From the NCBI GenBank assembly GCA_050250665.1, contig JBFWOF010000010.1, positions 58,802-122,801 of the forward strand: 64,000 bases of DNA. Reading direction: 5' to 3'. Numbering within the stretch: the first letter of the stretch is position 1; every line of letters begins with the position of its first letter. Under the pieces are notes generated by a model. The model did not search any database. It had not been told where the DNA came from and saw only the letters and a list, made by a program, of their open reading frames with translations. The stretch is from JADKFD01 sp050250665. GTDB taxonomy: Bacteria; Pseudomonadota; Gammaproteobacteria; Xanthomonadales; SZUA-5. Below, in pieces: positions 44,154-52,555 of this stretch. The translations under genes were made by a program, and so were the position numbers.

Positions 44154-45152
44154 CTACACCAGCAGGCTGCGGTCGTCAGCCCGGTCCAGCCACAGGCTGA
44201 GTGCCTGCTCGCAGAACAATGCTGCCCAGCTGGGTCGGGTACCGTTGGCGGATTCGGCAAAGGGCAGGCGTCCGCGCGCATCGACGCGGGCGGCAAGTTC
44301 GCTGGCCAGTGCCGACCAGTCCGGATCGGCCTTGTTGGCCTGCCCGAGCACGCAGCCCAGCCGCAGCAGCTGCGCCAGCACATCGCTGCGGCGGGGGCCG
44401 CCATCGATCTGTTCACGCACCCGGGCGACGCCGCCATGGGCCCGCAGCAACTCGCCGAAAGCCCGTCTGGCTTCGGCGATCAAGCCGAGCTCATGCAATC
44501 CCTCGATGGCGTAGAGCTGCGGATGGGCCTCGCGGTGCGGCTGTTCCAGCGCTGCCGCAATCCAGTCCGCCCTGGCTTGGGCACAGGCATCGGCCAGGAT
44601 GCCGTCGCGGCCCTGAATCCGGGCGCAGACCTTGAGCAGGAAAGGACCGGCCTGACCGGACCAGCGCTGGCTGATGGCGCCGGTGGCCGCGAGCACCCGG
44701 CCGTCGACCACAAAGGCCTGGGCGCGTTCCCAGGCCAGCTGCGCCAAGCCCAGAGCGTCGGCCGAATGACGCACGCGGCCCCAGCGTTGGAGGCCGTCCC
44801 ACAACATCACGTGGTCGAACAGATAGCTGGCATCGGCATATTCGGCGCTGACATCGCCGCGGTGTGCCGGCACCCGGGTCGGCCAGCCCTGATTCTGCGC
44901 GTACTGGCGGATCAGCCAGGTCAGCACACTGTTGCCGCTGCGGTCACCGACATCGCTACGGGCGCTGGCCCAGCGCAGCCAGTAGCTGGCGATCTCGGGA
45001 TAACCGTAGAGCACCTGCTGACGCTGATCAAAGGCGCCGACCACGCCGCGCGGCCAGTGCAGATCATGGCCGGGTCCGACCAGGTCTTCACGCAGGCGGA
45101 CCAGTGCTGCCTTGATCTGCAGCTCGGGGTCGACGCTGGTTCGGAAGTTCAT
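44154..45152 (-). CDS. Alpha-helical protein of unknown function in the glycan operon
   Basis: A 332-residue soluble protein, almost wholly helical with repeated Trp/Ala/Leu helices ('LFDHVMLWDGLQRWGRV', 'LAQLAWERAQAF', 'LYAIEGLHELGLIAEARRAF', 'SWAALFCEQALSLWLD'), consistent with an (alpha/alpha) toroid such as glycoside hydrolases or sugar epimerases. No catalytic motif could be identified. Its start overlaps the stop of the UDP-GlcNAc 2-epimerase gene and the radical SAM gene follows after 8 bases. Confidence 0.75.
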   Translation of the reverse strand: MNFRTSVDPELQIKAALVRLREDLVGPGHDLHWPRGVVGAFDQRQQVLYGYPEIASYWLRWASARSDVGDRSGNSVLTWLIRQYAQNQGWPTRVPAHRGDVSAEYADASYLFDHVMLWDGLQRWGRVRHSADALGLAQLAWERAQAFVVDGRVLAATGAISQRWSGQAGPFLLKVCARIQGRDGILADACAQARADWIAAALEQPHREAHPQLYAIEGLHELGLIAEARRAFGELLRAHGGVARVREQIDGGPRRSDVLAQLLRLGCVLGQANKADPDWSALASELAARVDARGRLPFAESANGTRPSWAALFCEQALSLWLDRADDRSLLV

Positions 45153-46261
45153 GCGCTCTGCCGCTGTGGCTGGGGGACGGACTGGTCCGGGCTCAGACCC
45201 AACCAGGCGTGGATGGCGGCGGCCGCACGTGCGCCCGCGCGGCCGTCGCCGTAAGGACTGTCAACGGACAGCGGCCAGGCGGCGGGCCAGCGCGGCTGCG
45301 CCAGCGCACGTTCGATGACGCCGTCCAGATCAGCGGCCGCGCGCGGATCCAGCCAGCGTGCGTGCCCGGACTCCAGCGATTCGGTGCGTTCGCTGCGACG
45401 TCGATACAGCAGCAGTGGCACGCCCAGATAGGGCAGTTCCTCGGCCGCGCCGCCGGAATCACTGAGCACCGCGCGGGCGGATTGCGCCAGCGCCAGCCAT
45501 TGCCCGCGATTCTGCGGCGGCAGTCGCTGCAATCCGTGATGCGACCCCAGCGCCTGTGACCAGCGTTGTTCCCAGCTGCGGTTGGGGTGCGCACTCAAGC
45601 CTATGCGCCAGCCACTGCGGGCCAGGGCGCGCAATCCCAGTGCCAGTCGATCGAGCGCGCGTCCGGCGTTCTCGCGGCGATGCACATCCACCAGCAGATG
45701 GTAGCTGTGGCCGGCCTCGGCCTGCGGCTGAGTGCGAATCCCATCGACGGCGGTGCTGCCGACGACACGAATCCGTGCGCTCGCCACGCCCTCGCAGCGC
45801 AGTTGCTCGGCAGCCCGGGCGCTGGGCGCCAGATGCCAGCAGGCCAGTCTCGAGATCAGCCGCCGATAGGCTTCCTCGGGAAAGGGCGAGCGCAGATCGC
45901 CGCTGCGCAGACCGGCTTCCAGGTGGATCAGCGGCAGCCCGAGCTGCTGTGCCGCCCGCGCCCCGGCGTAAGCGCTGACCGTGTCGCCCTGCACCAGCAC
46001 GGCTCGCGGCCGGCGCGATACCAGGAAAGCGAGCAGATGGCCGATCAGGGTCTGTTCCAGCTGCCTGCGGCGCAGCGGATGCGCTGGTGGCGGCAACTCG
46101 TGCCAGGGCAGATGTCGGCACTCCTGTGGCGGATGGCTCTGCTGGCCAGTCCAGCACCAGCTCGAGGGCAGCGCCAGTGATTCGGCCAGCGGCAGCAGCT
46201 TCAGGGCCTCGGGTCGAGTACCGGCAACGATCAGCAGCGGAATCGAGTGGCTGAGTGGCAC
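45149..46261 (-). CDS. wecB: UDP-N-acetylglucosamine 2-epimerase family protein
   Basis: A 370-residue GT-B-fold epimerase. 'LLIVAGTRPEALKLLPLAES' gives the N-terminal GTRPE motif; 'VLVQGDTVSAYAGARAAQQL' and 'PLIHLEAGLRSGDLRSPFPE' follow; 'LVDVHRREN' matches the 'VTxHRREN' motif; 'AVLSDSGGAAEELPYLGVPL' is the UDP site. It would make UDP-ManNAc. The sequence is divergent from E. coli WecB (for example VDVHRREN), so a related UDP-sugar is possible. First gene of the tight five-gene operon down to 39951. Confidence 0.87.
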   Translation of the reverse strand: MPLSHSIPLLIVAGTRPEALKLLPLAESLALPSSWCWTGQQSHPPQECRHLPWHELPPPAHPLRRRQLEQTLIGHLLAFLVSRRPRAVLVQGDTVSAYAGARAAQQLGLPLIHLEAGLRSGDLRSPFPEEAYRRLISRLACWHLAPSARAAEQLRCEGVASARIRVVGSTAVDGIRTQPQAEAGHSYHLLVDVHRRENAGRALDRLALGLRALARSGWRIGLSAHPNRSWEQRWSQALGSHHGLQRLPPQNRGQWLALAQSARAVLSDSGGAAEELPYLGVPLLLYRRRSERTESLESGHARWLDPRAAADLDGVIERALAQPRWPAAWPLSVDSPYGDGRAGARAAAAIHAWLGLSPDQSVPQPQRQSA

Positions 46262-46365
46262 GGTCGCGCAGAGTCTGGACGAGACGACGATGGACCGAGC
46301 ATAGGCGGACCAAGTTCCCTTCCGTTACAAGGGCCGCGTGGGCCCTTCAGCTGGCAGTCAAGCGC

Positions 46366-46626
46366 TCAGGGCGTCGGGTCCACCGGATGAATGCTGCTGG
46401 CCGGTGGAAACTGCACGTGGAAGCCGATGCTGGCGATATTGGCGCAGACCAGACGGGCGTCCTCGCGGGCCAGCTTGCGCTCCGGGCTGAGCTCGAAACG
46501 CAGCACTTCCTCCAGCGTACCCAGGCCCTGGCTCAGGGCCTCGGGCAGCTTGCCCAGCGCTTCCGGCTCGGCCACGTAGACGTAGGTGTCGGGCCGACGC
46601 GAGCTCTTGTAGACAATGCACAACAT
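46366..46626 (-). CDS. YcgL-domain protein
   Basis: An 86-residue protein with the YcgL pattern: 'MLCIVYKSSRRPDTYVYVAE' at the start, then 'LPEALSQGLGTLEEVLRFEL' and 'KLAREDARLVCANIASIGFHVQ'. YcgL-domain proteins (UPF0745) are small gammaproteobacterial proteins of unknown function. It follows the LAB_N gene after 15 bases on the same strand. Confidence 0.87.
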   Translation of the reverse strand: MLCIVYKSSRRPDTYVYVAEPEALGKLPEALSQGLGTLEEVLRFELSPERKLAREDARLVCANIASIGFHVQFPPASSIHPVDPTP

Positions 46627-46641
46627 GCTCGGTCAGTCCTT

Positions 46642-46968
46642 TCAGTGAGTGGCCTTGTCCCGGTGCCAGCCGCGATGGCGGATGTCCAGATACAGGCTGT
46701 AGACGGCGGTGAAGGAGGGAAACAGGTTCTGCAGCACGCCGACGGCATCCTGCTTGGACGAGAACAAGAAATAGCTCAGTGCCATCAGGCTGCCGAGCAC
46801 GCTCATGTACCAGAAAGCGCGCGGAATCACCGGCTTGCCGGCGCGCTTGGAGGCGATGAACTGCACCACCCAGCGGCCGCCGAACATGGCCGCACCGGTC
46901 AGTCCGATCAGCTTCCACCAGGTCATGTGCAAACCGGTCCATTGCAGCCACAGCAGTTCTTCATTCAT
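46642..46968 (-). CDS. Lipid-A-disaccharide synthase N-terminal-like (LAB_N) membrane protein
   Basis: A 108-residue protein with three predicted membrane helices. 'WKLIGLTGAAMFGGRWVVQF' and 'SKRAGKPVIPRAFWYMSVLG' then 'LMALSYFLFSSKQDAVGVLQ' are characteristic of the LAB_N domain, which occurs alone or next to GT2 polyprenyl-sugar transferases, as here (the GT2 gene ends 4 bases upstream). The combination is common in lipid-linked sugar or lipid A modification loci. Confidence 0.88.
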   Translation of the reverse strand: MNEELLWLQWTGLHMTWWKLIGLTGAAMFGGRWVVQFIASKRAGKPVIPRAFWYMSVLGSLMALSYFLFSSKQDAVGVLQNLFPSFTAVYSLYLDIRHRGWHRDKATH

Positions 46969-46972
46969 CGAA

Positions 46973-47704
46973 CTACTCCAGTTCGTCGACCGCGGTGATC
47001 TTGCTGCGCTGGATCAGCCAGGCGACGCCGCGCAGATCCTTGAGTCCCACCCAGGCCCGCCCCAGATTGCCGTACTTGGACTGGCCGGCGGTGCGTTCGC
47101 GGTGGTTCACCGGCACGCTCAGGCACTGCCAGCCGGCGCGCTTGACCAGGGCCGGCAGATAGCGGTGCATGTGATCGAAATAAGGCAAGTCGAGAAAGAC
47201 CTCGCGTTCGAACAGCTTGATGCCGCAGCCGGTATCCGGGGTCTCGTCACGCAGCAATCGGGAACGGATGGCGTTGGCAAATTTCGAAGCCCAGCGCTTG
47301 CTGCCGCTGTCCTTGCGCTGCACCCGCCAGCCGGCATAGAGCTTGACCTTGGGGTCACCACTATCGCGGGCCGCGAGCAGCCTGGGAATATCGGCCGGAT
47401 CGTTCTGCCCATCGCCATCGAGCGTGGCAATCCAGCGCCCCCGCGCCGCCTTGACCCCGGTACGCACGGCCTTGCTCTGACCGCTCTGGCTGCGGTGATG
47501 CAAGACCCGCAACTGCGGATGCGCGGGCTTGAGCGCCCGCAGTACCGCCAGCGTGTCGTCGCGGCTGTGGTCGTCGACGAACAGCGCTTCCCAGCTCAGC
47601 GACAGTGGTCCGAGAGCGGCCTCGATTTCCAGCAGCAGCGGCGTGACGTTGTCGCGTTCGTTGTGCACGGGAACGACAACCGAGAGATCGAGGGTGGAAT
47701 CCAT
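46973..47704 (-). CDS. Glycosyltransferase family 2 (dolichyl/polyprenyl-phosphate sugar synthase type)
   Basis: A 243-residue GT-A enzyme. 'LSVVVPVHNERDNVTPLLLE' opens the nucleotide-sugar site; 'VDDHSRDDT' and 'ATLDGDGQNDPADIPRLL' provide the acidic residues; 'NHRERTAGQSKYGNLGRAWV' is the polyprenyl-phosphate GT signature. It probably moves a sugar onto polyprenyl phosphate, supplying a GT-C transferase such as the one at 20910. ATG 47704 fits; an upstream start (47719) adds five residues. Followed immediately by LAB_N. Confidence 0.9.
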   Translation of the reverse strand: MDSTLDLSVVVPVHNERDNVTPLLLEIEAALGPLSLSWEALFVDDHSRDDTLAVLRALKPAHPQLRVLHHRSQSGQSKAVRTGVKAARGRWIATLDGDGQNDPADIPRLLAARDSGDPKVKLYAGWRVQRKDSGSKRWASKFANAIRSRLLRDETPDTGCGIKLFEREVFLDLPYFDHMHRYLPALVKRAGWQCLSVPVNHRERTAGQSKYGNLGRAWVGLKDLRGVAWLIQRSKITAVDELE

Positions 47705-47799
47705 GAGGCAGGTCCGCAATCAGGGCAGGTGTGAATCAGGGCGAAGCGCCTGGCTTCGGCGATGCGGCCAGTCGCGCTGGTGCCGCAGCAAGACGCTGG

Positions 47800-48780
47800 C
47801 TAGGAATCCGGCCAGGCATAGTTGCGACACCAATCCACCAGCGCCGGCACGCCGGACTCGATGGAGGTCTGCGGTTGGTAGCCGAAGGCGGCCCGGGCCG
47901 CGCCCACATCGGCAAAGGTCTCCAGCATGTCGCCGCTCTGCATGTCTCGATAAACCCGTTCGGCAGGTCGACCGGCGGCCTCCTCGATCAGCTCGATGAA
48001 ACGCATCAGATCCACCGGTTCGCCGCGGCCGAGGTTGAACACCCGGTAAGGCGCGGCCTCATCGACCGCCGCCGGTGGCGTGTCCAGGGCGCCGATGATG
48101 CCGGCCACGATGTCGTTGACGTGGGTGAAGTCGCGCTTCATCTGGCCGTGATTGAACACCTGGATCGGCCTGCCGGCCAGGATCGCCCGGGTGAACAGCA
48201 GCGGTGCCATATCCGGGCGACCCCAGGGTCCGTAGACCGTGAAGAAGCGCAGTGCGGTGGTCGGGATGCGATACAGATGGGCGTAGCTGTGCGCCATCAG
48301 CTCGTTGGCGCCCTTGGTCGCCGCATACAGCGACAGCGGCCGGTCGATGCGGGCGTCCTCGCGGAAGGGCTGCACCGGATTCTGTCCGTACAGGCTGGAA
48401 GTGCTGGCGCAGACCAGATGCTGCACCTGATGTTGCCGGCAGGCCTCGAGTATTTCCAGAAAACCCACGAGGTTGCTGTGCACATAGGGCCGTGGCGCTT
48501 CGATCGAGTAGCGCACGCCGGCCTGCGCCGCCAGATGCACCACCCGGGTGGGCGCGTGCTCGCGCCAGATCCGCTCCAGCAAGCCCTGGTCGGCAACATC
48601 ACCCTCGATGATCTCGAAGTCACTGCCGGCGCCCAGCGCCCGGGCGCGATCGCGCTTCAGCGCCACCGGGTAGTAGTCGTTGTAGCTGTCGAGGCCGAGC
48701 ACGCGCTCGCCGCGCGCCGACAGGGCCTTGGCGACATAGGCGCCAATGAAGCCGGCGGCACCGGTGACAAGCACGGTCAT
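47800..48780 (-). CDS. NAD-dependent sugar epimerase (UDP-glucuronate 4-epimerase-like)
   Basis: A 326-residue extended short-chain dehydrogenase. 'VLVTGAAGFIGAYVAKAL' is the NAD motif; 'LGLDSYNDYYPVALKRDRAR' is typical of UDP-glucuronate 4-epimerases; the catalytic triad is in 'CASTSSLYG' and 'YAATKGANE' (YxxxK); 'TVYGPWGRPDMAPLLFTRAI' is also of this type. Product would be UDP-galacturonate. It lies 95 bases upstream of the GT2 gene on the same strand. Confidence 0.9.
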   Translation of the reverse strand: MTVLVTGAAGFIGAYVAKALSARGERVLGLDSYNDYYPVALKRDRARALGAGSDFEIIEGDVADQGLLERIWREHAPTRVVHLAAQAGVRYSIEAPRPYVHSNLVGFLEILEACRQHQVQHLVCASTSSLYGQNPVQPFREDARIDRPLSLYAATKGANELMAHSYAHLYRIPTTALRFFTVYGPWGRPDMAPLLFTRAILAGRPIQVFNHGQMKRDFTHVNDIVAGIIGALDTPPAAVDEAAPYRVFNLGRGEPVDLMRFIELIEEAAGRPAERVYRDMQSGDMLETFADVGAARAAFGYQPQTSIESGVPALVDWCRNYAWPDS

Positions 48781-48939
48781 GAACGCTGCAACTCAAGCAC
48801 GAAGGGGCCCAAATCGTAGCGGAAAGCACCGGAGCCATCCAGCAAGCGCGACCGGTCGTGTCCGGCGCTGCTATTCTCAGCGGTCACCCCTTTGCGCAGT
48901 CACGCGCCGGTCGCCCAGGCGACAGCGCCAGAGGCACCC

Positions 48940-51039
48940 ATGCAAGATATTCGTGAGTTGATCCAGAACGGCCAGATCGAGCAGGCTGACCACATGTTGC
49001 GGGACCGCCTGAACGACAGCCCGGACGATCCCGAAGTGCTCAACATGTACGGTGTGGTGCTGTCGCGCAAGGGCGATCTGCTCGGCGCCCGCAGCTATTT
49101 CAAGCGGGCGCTGGAAGCGGCGCCGGACGAACCCAGCTACATGGTCAACTACGGCCTGTTGCTGGCGCAGCAGGGTGATTCCCTGCGCGCCGCCGAATTC
49201 CTGCAGCGCGCCGCCGCGCTCGACCCCAACTGGTCGCGCGGTCATGCCCAGCTCGGCGAACTGGCGCTGGCCTCGGGTCAGATCGACGAAGCCGAGCAGC
49301 GCTTCAAGACCGCCCTGCGGGCCGATCCCGATGACGCCCACGCCAAGGTCGGTCTGGCCCAGATCTTTCAGGTGCGCGGGGATACCGACAAGGCCCTGGC
49401 CCTGGCGCAGGAAGCCATCGCCGATCTGCCCAAGGATGCCCGCGCGCAATCGGTGCTCGGAACCATTCTGCTGGCCAAGGGCCACACCGCCTTCGCCCGT
49501 CAAGCCCTGGACAATGCACTGGCGCTGGAGCCCAAGAACCGCCGCATCCAGCGCATGGCGGCGCGCGCCAGACTGGCCGATAACGACGCCGCGGCAGCGA
49601 TGGCGCTGGTTCGACGCATGCCCGACTTCGATGCCGAAGACCTGCCGATGCTGTCAGAACTTTGCGATCAGGCCCTGGGCAAGCAGCTCTACACCGAGCT
49701 GATCGACGTGCTCGACCGGGCTCTGGTGCGGGTGCCGCACGAGCCCCGATTGATTCACGCTGCGGCCGAGGCCCGGGCTCGCTCGGGCCGCATCGACGAC
49801 GCCATTTCGCTGCTGGGCGCTTATTCCAATGCCGAGGCGCATCCCTCGATCTGGGCCCATCGCCTGGGCCTGCTGGCGCAACGCAACCGCTACGATGAGG
49901 CCTTCGAACTGGCCCAGGCCTGGGTCGCGGCGCAGCCGCAGCACGCCGATGCCCACGCCGAACTGGCCACCGGCGCCGAACTTCGCGGCGACAGCATGCT
50001 CGCCCGCAAGTCTGCCGAGCGCGCCCTGGCGCTGGATGCCAAGCAACCCAAGGCCTTGATGTTGGCCGCCGGATATGAAATCAAGAGCGGCAAGCCTGGC
50101 CCGCACTGTGCCGCACTCGCCGCCCTCGATACCGGCGATCTCAATGCCGCTGCCAAGGCCACGCGCGGCTTCGTCCTCGGTATGGCCGCCGACCGCCAAG
50201 GCGATTCCGATGCCGCCGTCAGCCATTGGTTGCAAGTTCATGCGCAGATGCCACGCCAGCGCATGCCGGCCCTGGCCGACCCGCTCGGCCCGCCGCGCGA
50301 GTTGCCCATGCCTCTGTCCCAGGCGGCTGGGCGTCCGGTGGTGTTTGTGCCGCACATCCCCGGTAGCGGCGCCGAAGCCCTGATCAAGGCGCTGATGCAG
50401 GGCAAGTCGATGACCGTGCTCAGCGATCGCCTGAGTGGCACCGGGCGCCACGATGGTCTGGCCGCCGATCAGCGGTCGCAGATCGAGAAGGGGCTGGGCG
50501 AGAGTACGCTGCAGCTGTTCCGTCGCCGTTACTGGCGAGCTTTTGACCGGCTCAAGCTGCCGGCCGGGCGGCCGGTGCTGGATGTCCTGCCTTCGCTGGA
50601 ATGGGTGCAGTACGCCGCCCTCTCGGGCGCTCTGCCGCAGGCGCGGGTGCTGGCCTTCGTGCGCGATCCGCGCGATGTGCTGCTGCACTGGCTGGCTTAT
50701 GGCACTTCGCCCGCACGGCCGATACCGCAGCCGGAGCTGGCGGCCAACTATCTGCTGCGGCAGTACCAGCATCTGGATCGGATGCGTTCCTCGGCCGGTC
50801 TGGCCGTGACCGTGATCCGCGGCGAAGACTTTGACACCGATCCGAATGCATTGCGCGAGCGTCTCGGCCAGGTGCTCGGCGTCAGTGCCGACTCGCTGCT
50901 GCTGGAGGCCCCCCGCAAGCCGGTGCTGGCGGGACTGCCAGACCGACTCGAAAGCGGGCGCTGGCGCCAGTACGCCGCCCCGCTGGGCAAGGCCTTCCGC
51001 TTGCTGGCACCCGCGGCGCGCAGCTTCGATTACGGCTGA
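48940..51039 (+). CDS. TPR-repeat protein with C-terminal sulfotransferase-like domain
   Basis: A 699-residue protein. About 440 residues are TPR helices, for example 'PEVLNMYGVVLSRKGDLLGA' and 'AQLGELALASGQIDEAEQRF'. From about 460 a sulfotransferase-like P-loop fold follows: 'PVVFVPHIPGSGAEALIKAL' corresponds to the 5'-phosphosulfate loop and 'VLAFVRDPRDVLLHWLAYG' to the 3'-phosphate site. The 5' loop lacks the usual Lys/Arg-Ser/Gly-Thr, so activity is uncertain. ATG 48940 has AGAGG 6 bases upstream. No signal peptide. Confidence 0.87.
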   Translation: MQDIRELIQNGQIEQADHMLRDRLNDSPDDPEVLNMYGVVLSRKGDLLGARSYFKRALEAAPDEPSYMVNYGLLLAQQGDSLRAAEFLQRAAALDPNWSRGHAQLGELALASGQIDEAEQRFKTALRADPDDAHAKVGLAQIFQVRGDTDKALALAQEAIADLPKDARAQSVLGTILLAKGHTAFARQALDNALALEPKNRRIQRMAARARLADNDAAAAMALVRRMPDFDAEDLPMLSELCDQALGKQLYTELIDVLDRALVRVPHEPRLIHAAAEARARSGRIDDAISLLGAYSNAEAHPSIWAHRLGLLAQRNRYDEAFELAQAWVAAQPQHADAHAELATGAELRGDSMLARKSAERALALDAKQPKALMLAAGYEIKSGKPGPHCAALAALDTGDLNAAAKATRGFVLGMAADRQGDSDAAVSHWLQVHAQMPRQRMPALADPLGPPRELPMPLSQAAGRPVVFVPHIPGSGAEALIKALMQGKSMTVLSDRLSGTGRHDGLAADQRSQIEKGLGESTLQLFRRRYWRAFDRLKLPAGRPVLDVLPSLEWVQYAALSGALPQARVLAFVRDPRDVLLHWLAYGTSPARPIPQPELAANYLLRQYQHLDRMRSSAGLAVTVIRGEDFDTDPNALRERLGQVLGVSADSLLLEAPRKPVLAGLPDRLESGRWRQYAAPLGKAFRLLAPAARSFDYG

Positions 51040-52215
51040 GAAGCCGGGGCGCGGGAAGCGGGAGACGGGGCACGGGGCACGGGGCACGGGGCACGGGGAA
51101 AGGCTCGCGTGCCGACGTAGGCCGGGTCCTTCGCGTCCTCGTTGCTGGCCCGAGCCCCAGGCCACATACGCGAGGCGCCCGGCGCTGTCCTCCCGGAGCC
51201 GCGGCCGCCGGCGCGAATGTCCTCTTGCGCTTACCGAGCCCGACGCGCGCCGGAGCCACGCTACGGAGCGGGCTTGAGGAGGGCCGCGCGCCTGCGCGGC
51301 CGCTCCTGATCTTGTAGGCCGGGTCCTTCGCGTCCTCATCGCTGGCCCGAGCCCCAGGCCACATACGCGAGGCGCCCGGCGCCTTGCCGTCCACAGAGCC
51401 GCGGCCGCCGGCGGGAATGTCCTCTGGCGCTTACCGAGCCCGACGCGCGCCGGAGCCGCGCTACGGGCGCCCTTCAGGAGGGCCGCGCGCCTGCGCGGCC
51501 GCTCTGGATCTTCAAGCCAGAGGTAGGTCGGGTCCTTCGCGTCCGCGTCGCTGGCCCGAGCCCCAGGCCATATACGCGAGGCGCCCGGCTCTTGCCGCCC
51601 ACAGAGCCGCGGCCGCCGGCGCGAATACCCACCGGCGCTCACCCAAGCCAGACGCGCGCCGGAGCCGCGCTACGGAGCGGCCTTGAGGAGGGCCGCGCGC
51701 CTGCGCGGCCGCTCTGGATCTTCAAGCCAGAGGTAGGCCGGGTCCTTCGCGTCCTCGTCGCGTGCCCGAGCCCCAGGCCACCTACGCGAGGCGCCCGGCG
51801 CTGTCCTCCCGGAGCCGCGGCCGCCGGCGCGAATGCCCTCAGGCGCCAACCCAGGCCCACGCGCGCCGGAGCTGCGCTACGGGCGCCCTTCAGGAGGGCC
51901 GCGCGCCTGCGCGGCCGCTCTGGATCTTCAAGCCAGAGGTAGGCCGGGTCCTTCGCGTCCTTGTCGCGTGCCCGAGCCCCAGGCCATATACGCGAGGCGC
52001 CCGGCGTCTTGCCGTCCACAGAGTCGCGGCCGCCGGCGCGAATAGCCACAGGCGCTCACCCAAGCCCGACGCGCGCCGGAGCCGCGCTACGGAGCGGGCT
52101 TGAGGAGGGCCGCGCGCCTGCGCGGCCGCTCTGGATCTTGAGGCCGGGAGAGGCGGCGCCGCGGCGCGGCGCCCTCCACGGCCGCCGCGGAAAGCACCCG
52201 GCGGCTGTCGGTGCA
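51040..52215. repeat. Five tandem ~200-bp GC-rich repeats
   Basis: After a GGGGCACG tract (51065-51098), the word GTAGG(C/T)CGGGTCCTTCGCGTC recurs at 51117, 51314, 51533, 51733 and 51939, so units are 197, 219, 200, 206 and about 200 bp, ending near 52145. Every unit contains 'CCCGAGCCCCAGGCCA(C/T)', 'GCCGCGGCCGCCGGCG' and a GGCCGCGCGCCTGCGCGGCC hairpin. Frames are open on both strands through all units, but this follows from the GC-rich periodic sequence, and no ribosome site or conserved product was seen. Confidence 0.9.
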
Positions 52216-52258
52216 TGACGATTGACGGAGAGCAGCAAAACCATCGGGCCACCCGCAA

Positions 52259-52321
52259 CCGATTATTGCCGACCAACGGTATTAATCGGATGCTTGACAT
52301 TTTATTTTTGACCGCGATAAT
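52259..52321 (+). promoter_or_regulatory. Strong sigma70-type promoter with upstream inverted repeat
   Basis: TTGACA (52294-52299), a 16-base spacer rich in T, and GATAAT (52316-52321) form an almost ideal sigma70 promoter, rare in this GC-rich window. Just upstream, CCGATTA (52259-52265) and TAATCGG (52283-52289) form a 7-bp inverted repeat that could be an operator or activator site. The expected transcript starts near 52328. Confidence 0.72.
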
Positions 52322-52376
52322 GCGCAGCCATCGGGCCACGAGTCCGACCAAACCCTCAACTCTGAAGGATCTATCG

Positions 52377-52469
52377 ATGTTGCATTCAACCCGCCTCGGT
52401 TTTGCCGGAAGCCGCATTGATGCGGATCTGGCGCCGCGCGCACCACTGAATACGCATTTGGCGTCGTAG
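52377..52469 (+). CDS. Possible 30-residue small protein inside the structured transcript
   Basis: ATG 52377 is preceded by GAAGGA at 52364-52369 (7 bases spacing) and runs 30 codons to TAG at 52467. The peptide (MLHSTRLGFAGSRIDADLAP...) has no signal, no run of one amino acid as in attenuator leaders and no recognised family. The bases between its ribosome site and ATG pair with the bases right after its stop, so translation would be occluded in the folded RNA. It may be a genuine regulated micropeptide or a chance frame in a non-coding RNA. Confidence 0.35.
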   Translation: MLHSTRLGFAGSRIDADLAPRAPLNTHLAS

Positions 52470-52520
52470 CTCTCGATAGATCGGGGGCTGCGCTGGCAGC
52501 CTCCGAGTCGCTTCAAGTCT

Positions 52521-52551
52521 GAAGCCCTCGGTGGTCACCACCGGGGGCTTC
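52521..52551 (+). terminator. Intrinsic terminator-like hairpin of the short transcript
   Basis: GAAGCCCTCGGTGG and CCACCGGGGGCTTC form a 14-bp stem (one G-U pair) with a TCA loop, followed by a weak T-rich stretch (TTGCATT). It ends the unit that begins at the 52294-52321 promoter. Confidence 0.72.
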
Positions 52552-52555
52552 TTGC

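Larger units (their letters stand above)
52328..52555 (+). ncRNA. Candidate structured small RNA / leader transcript
   Basis: Between the promoter and a strong terminator hairpin lie about 225 nt with dense complementarity. GATCTATCGA (52368-52377) pairs perfectly with TCGATAGATC (52473-52482) as a closing helix. Inside are GTTG/CAAC (52379-52390), CCGCAT/ATGCGG (52412-52425) and GGCGCC/GGCGTC helices; then GGCTGC/GCAGCC (52486-52501) and the terminator. No protein gene follows on this strand within 1.2 kb, so it is an independent short RNA rather than an ordinary leader. No known RNA family was recognised. Confidence 0.6.

Noticed and set aside
51117..52516. Frames on both strands across the 200-bp repeats (for example 52056-52516)
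   Set aside because: Open because stop codons are rare in this GC-rich periodic sequence; peptides are Arg/Ala/Pro-rich and differ between units by frameshifts.
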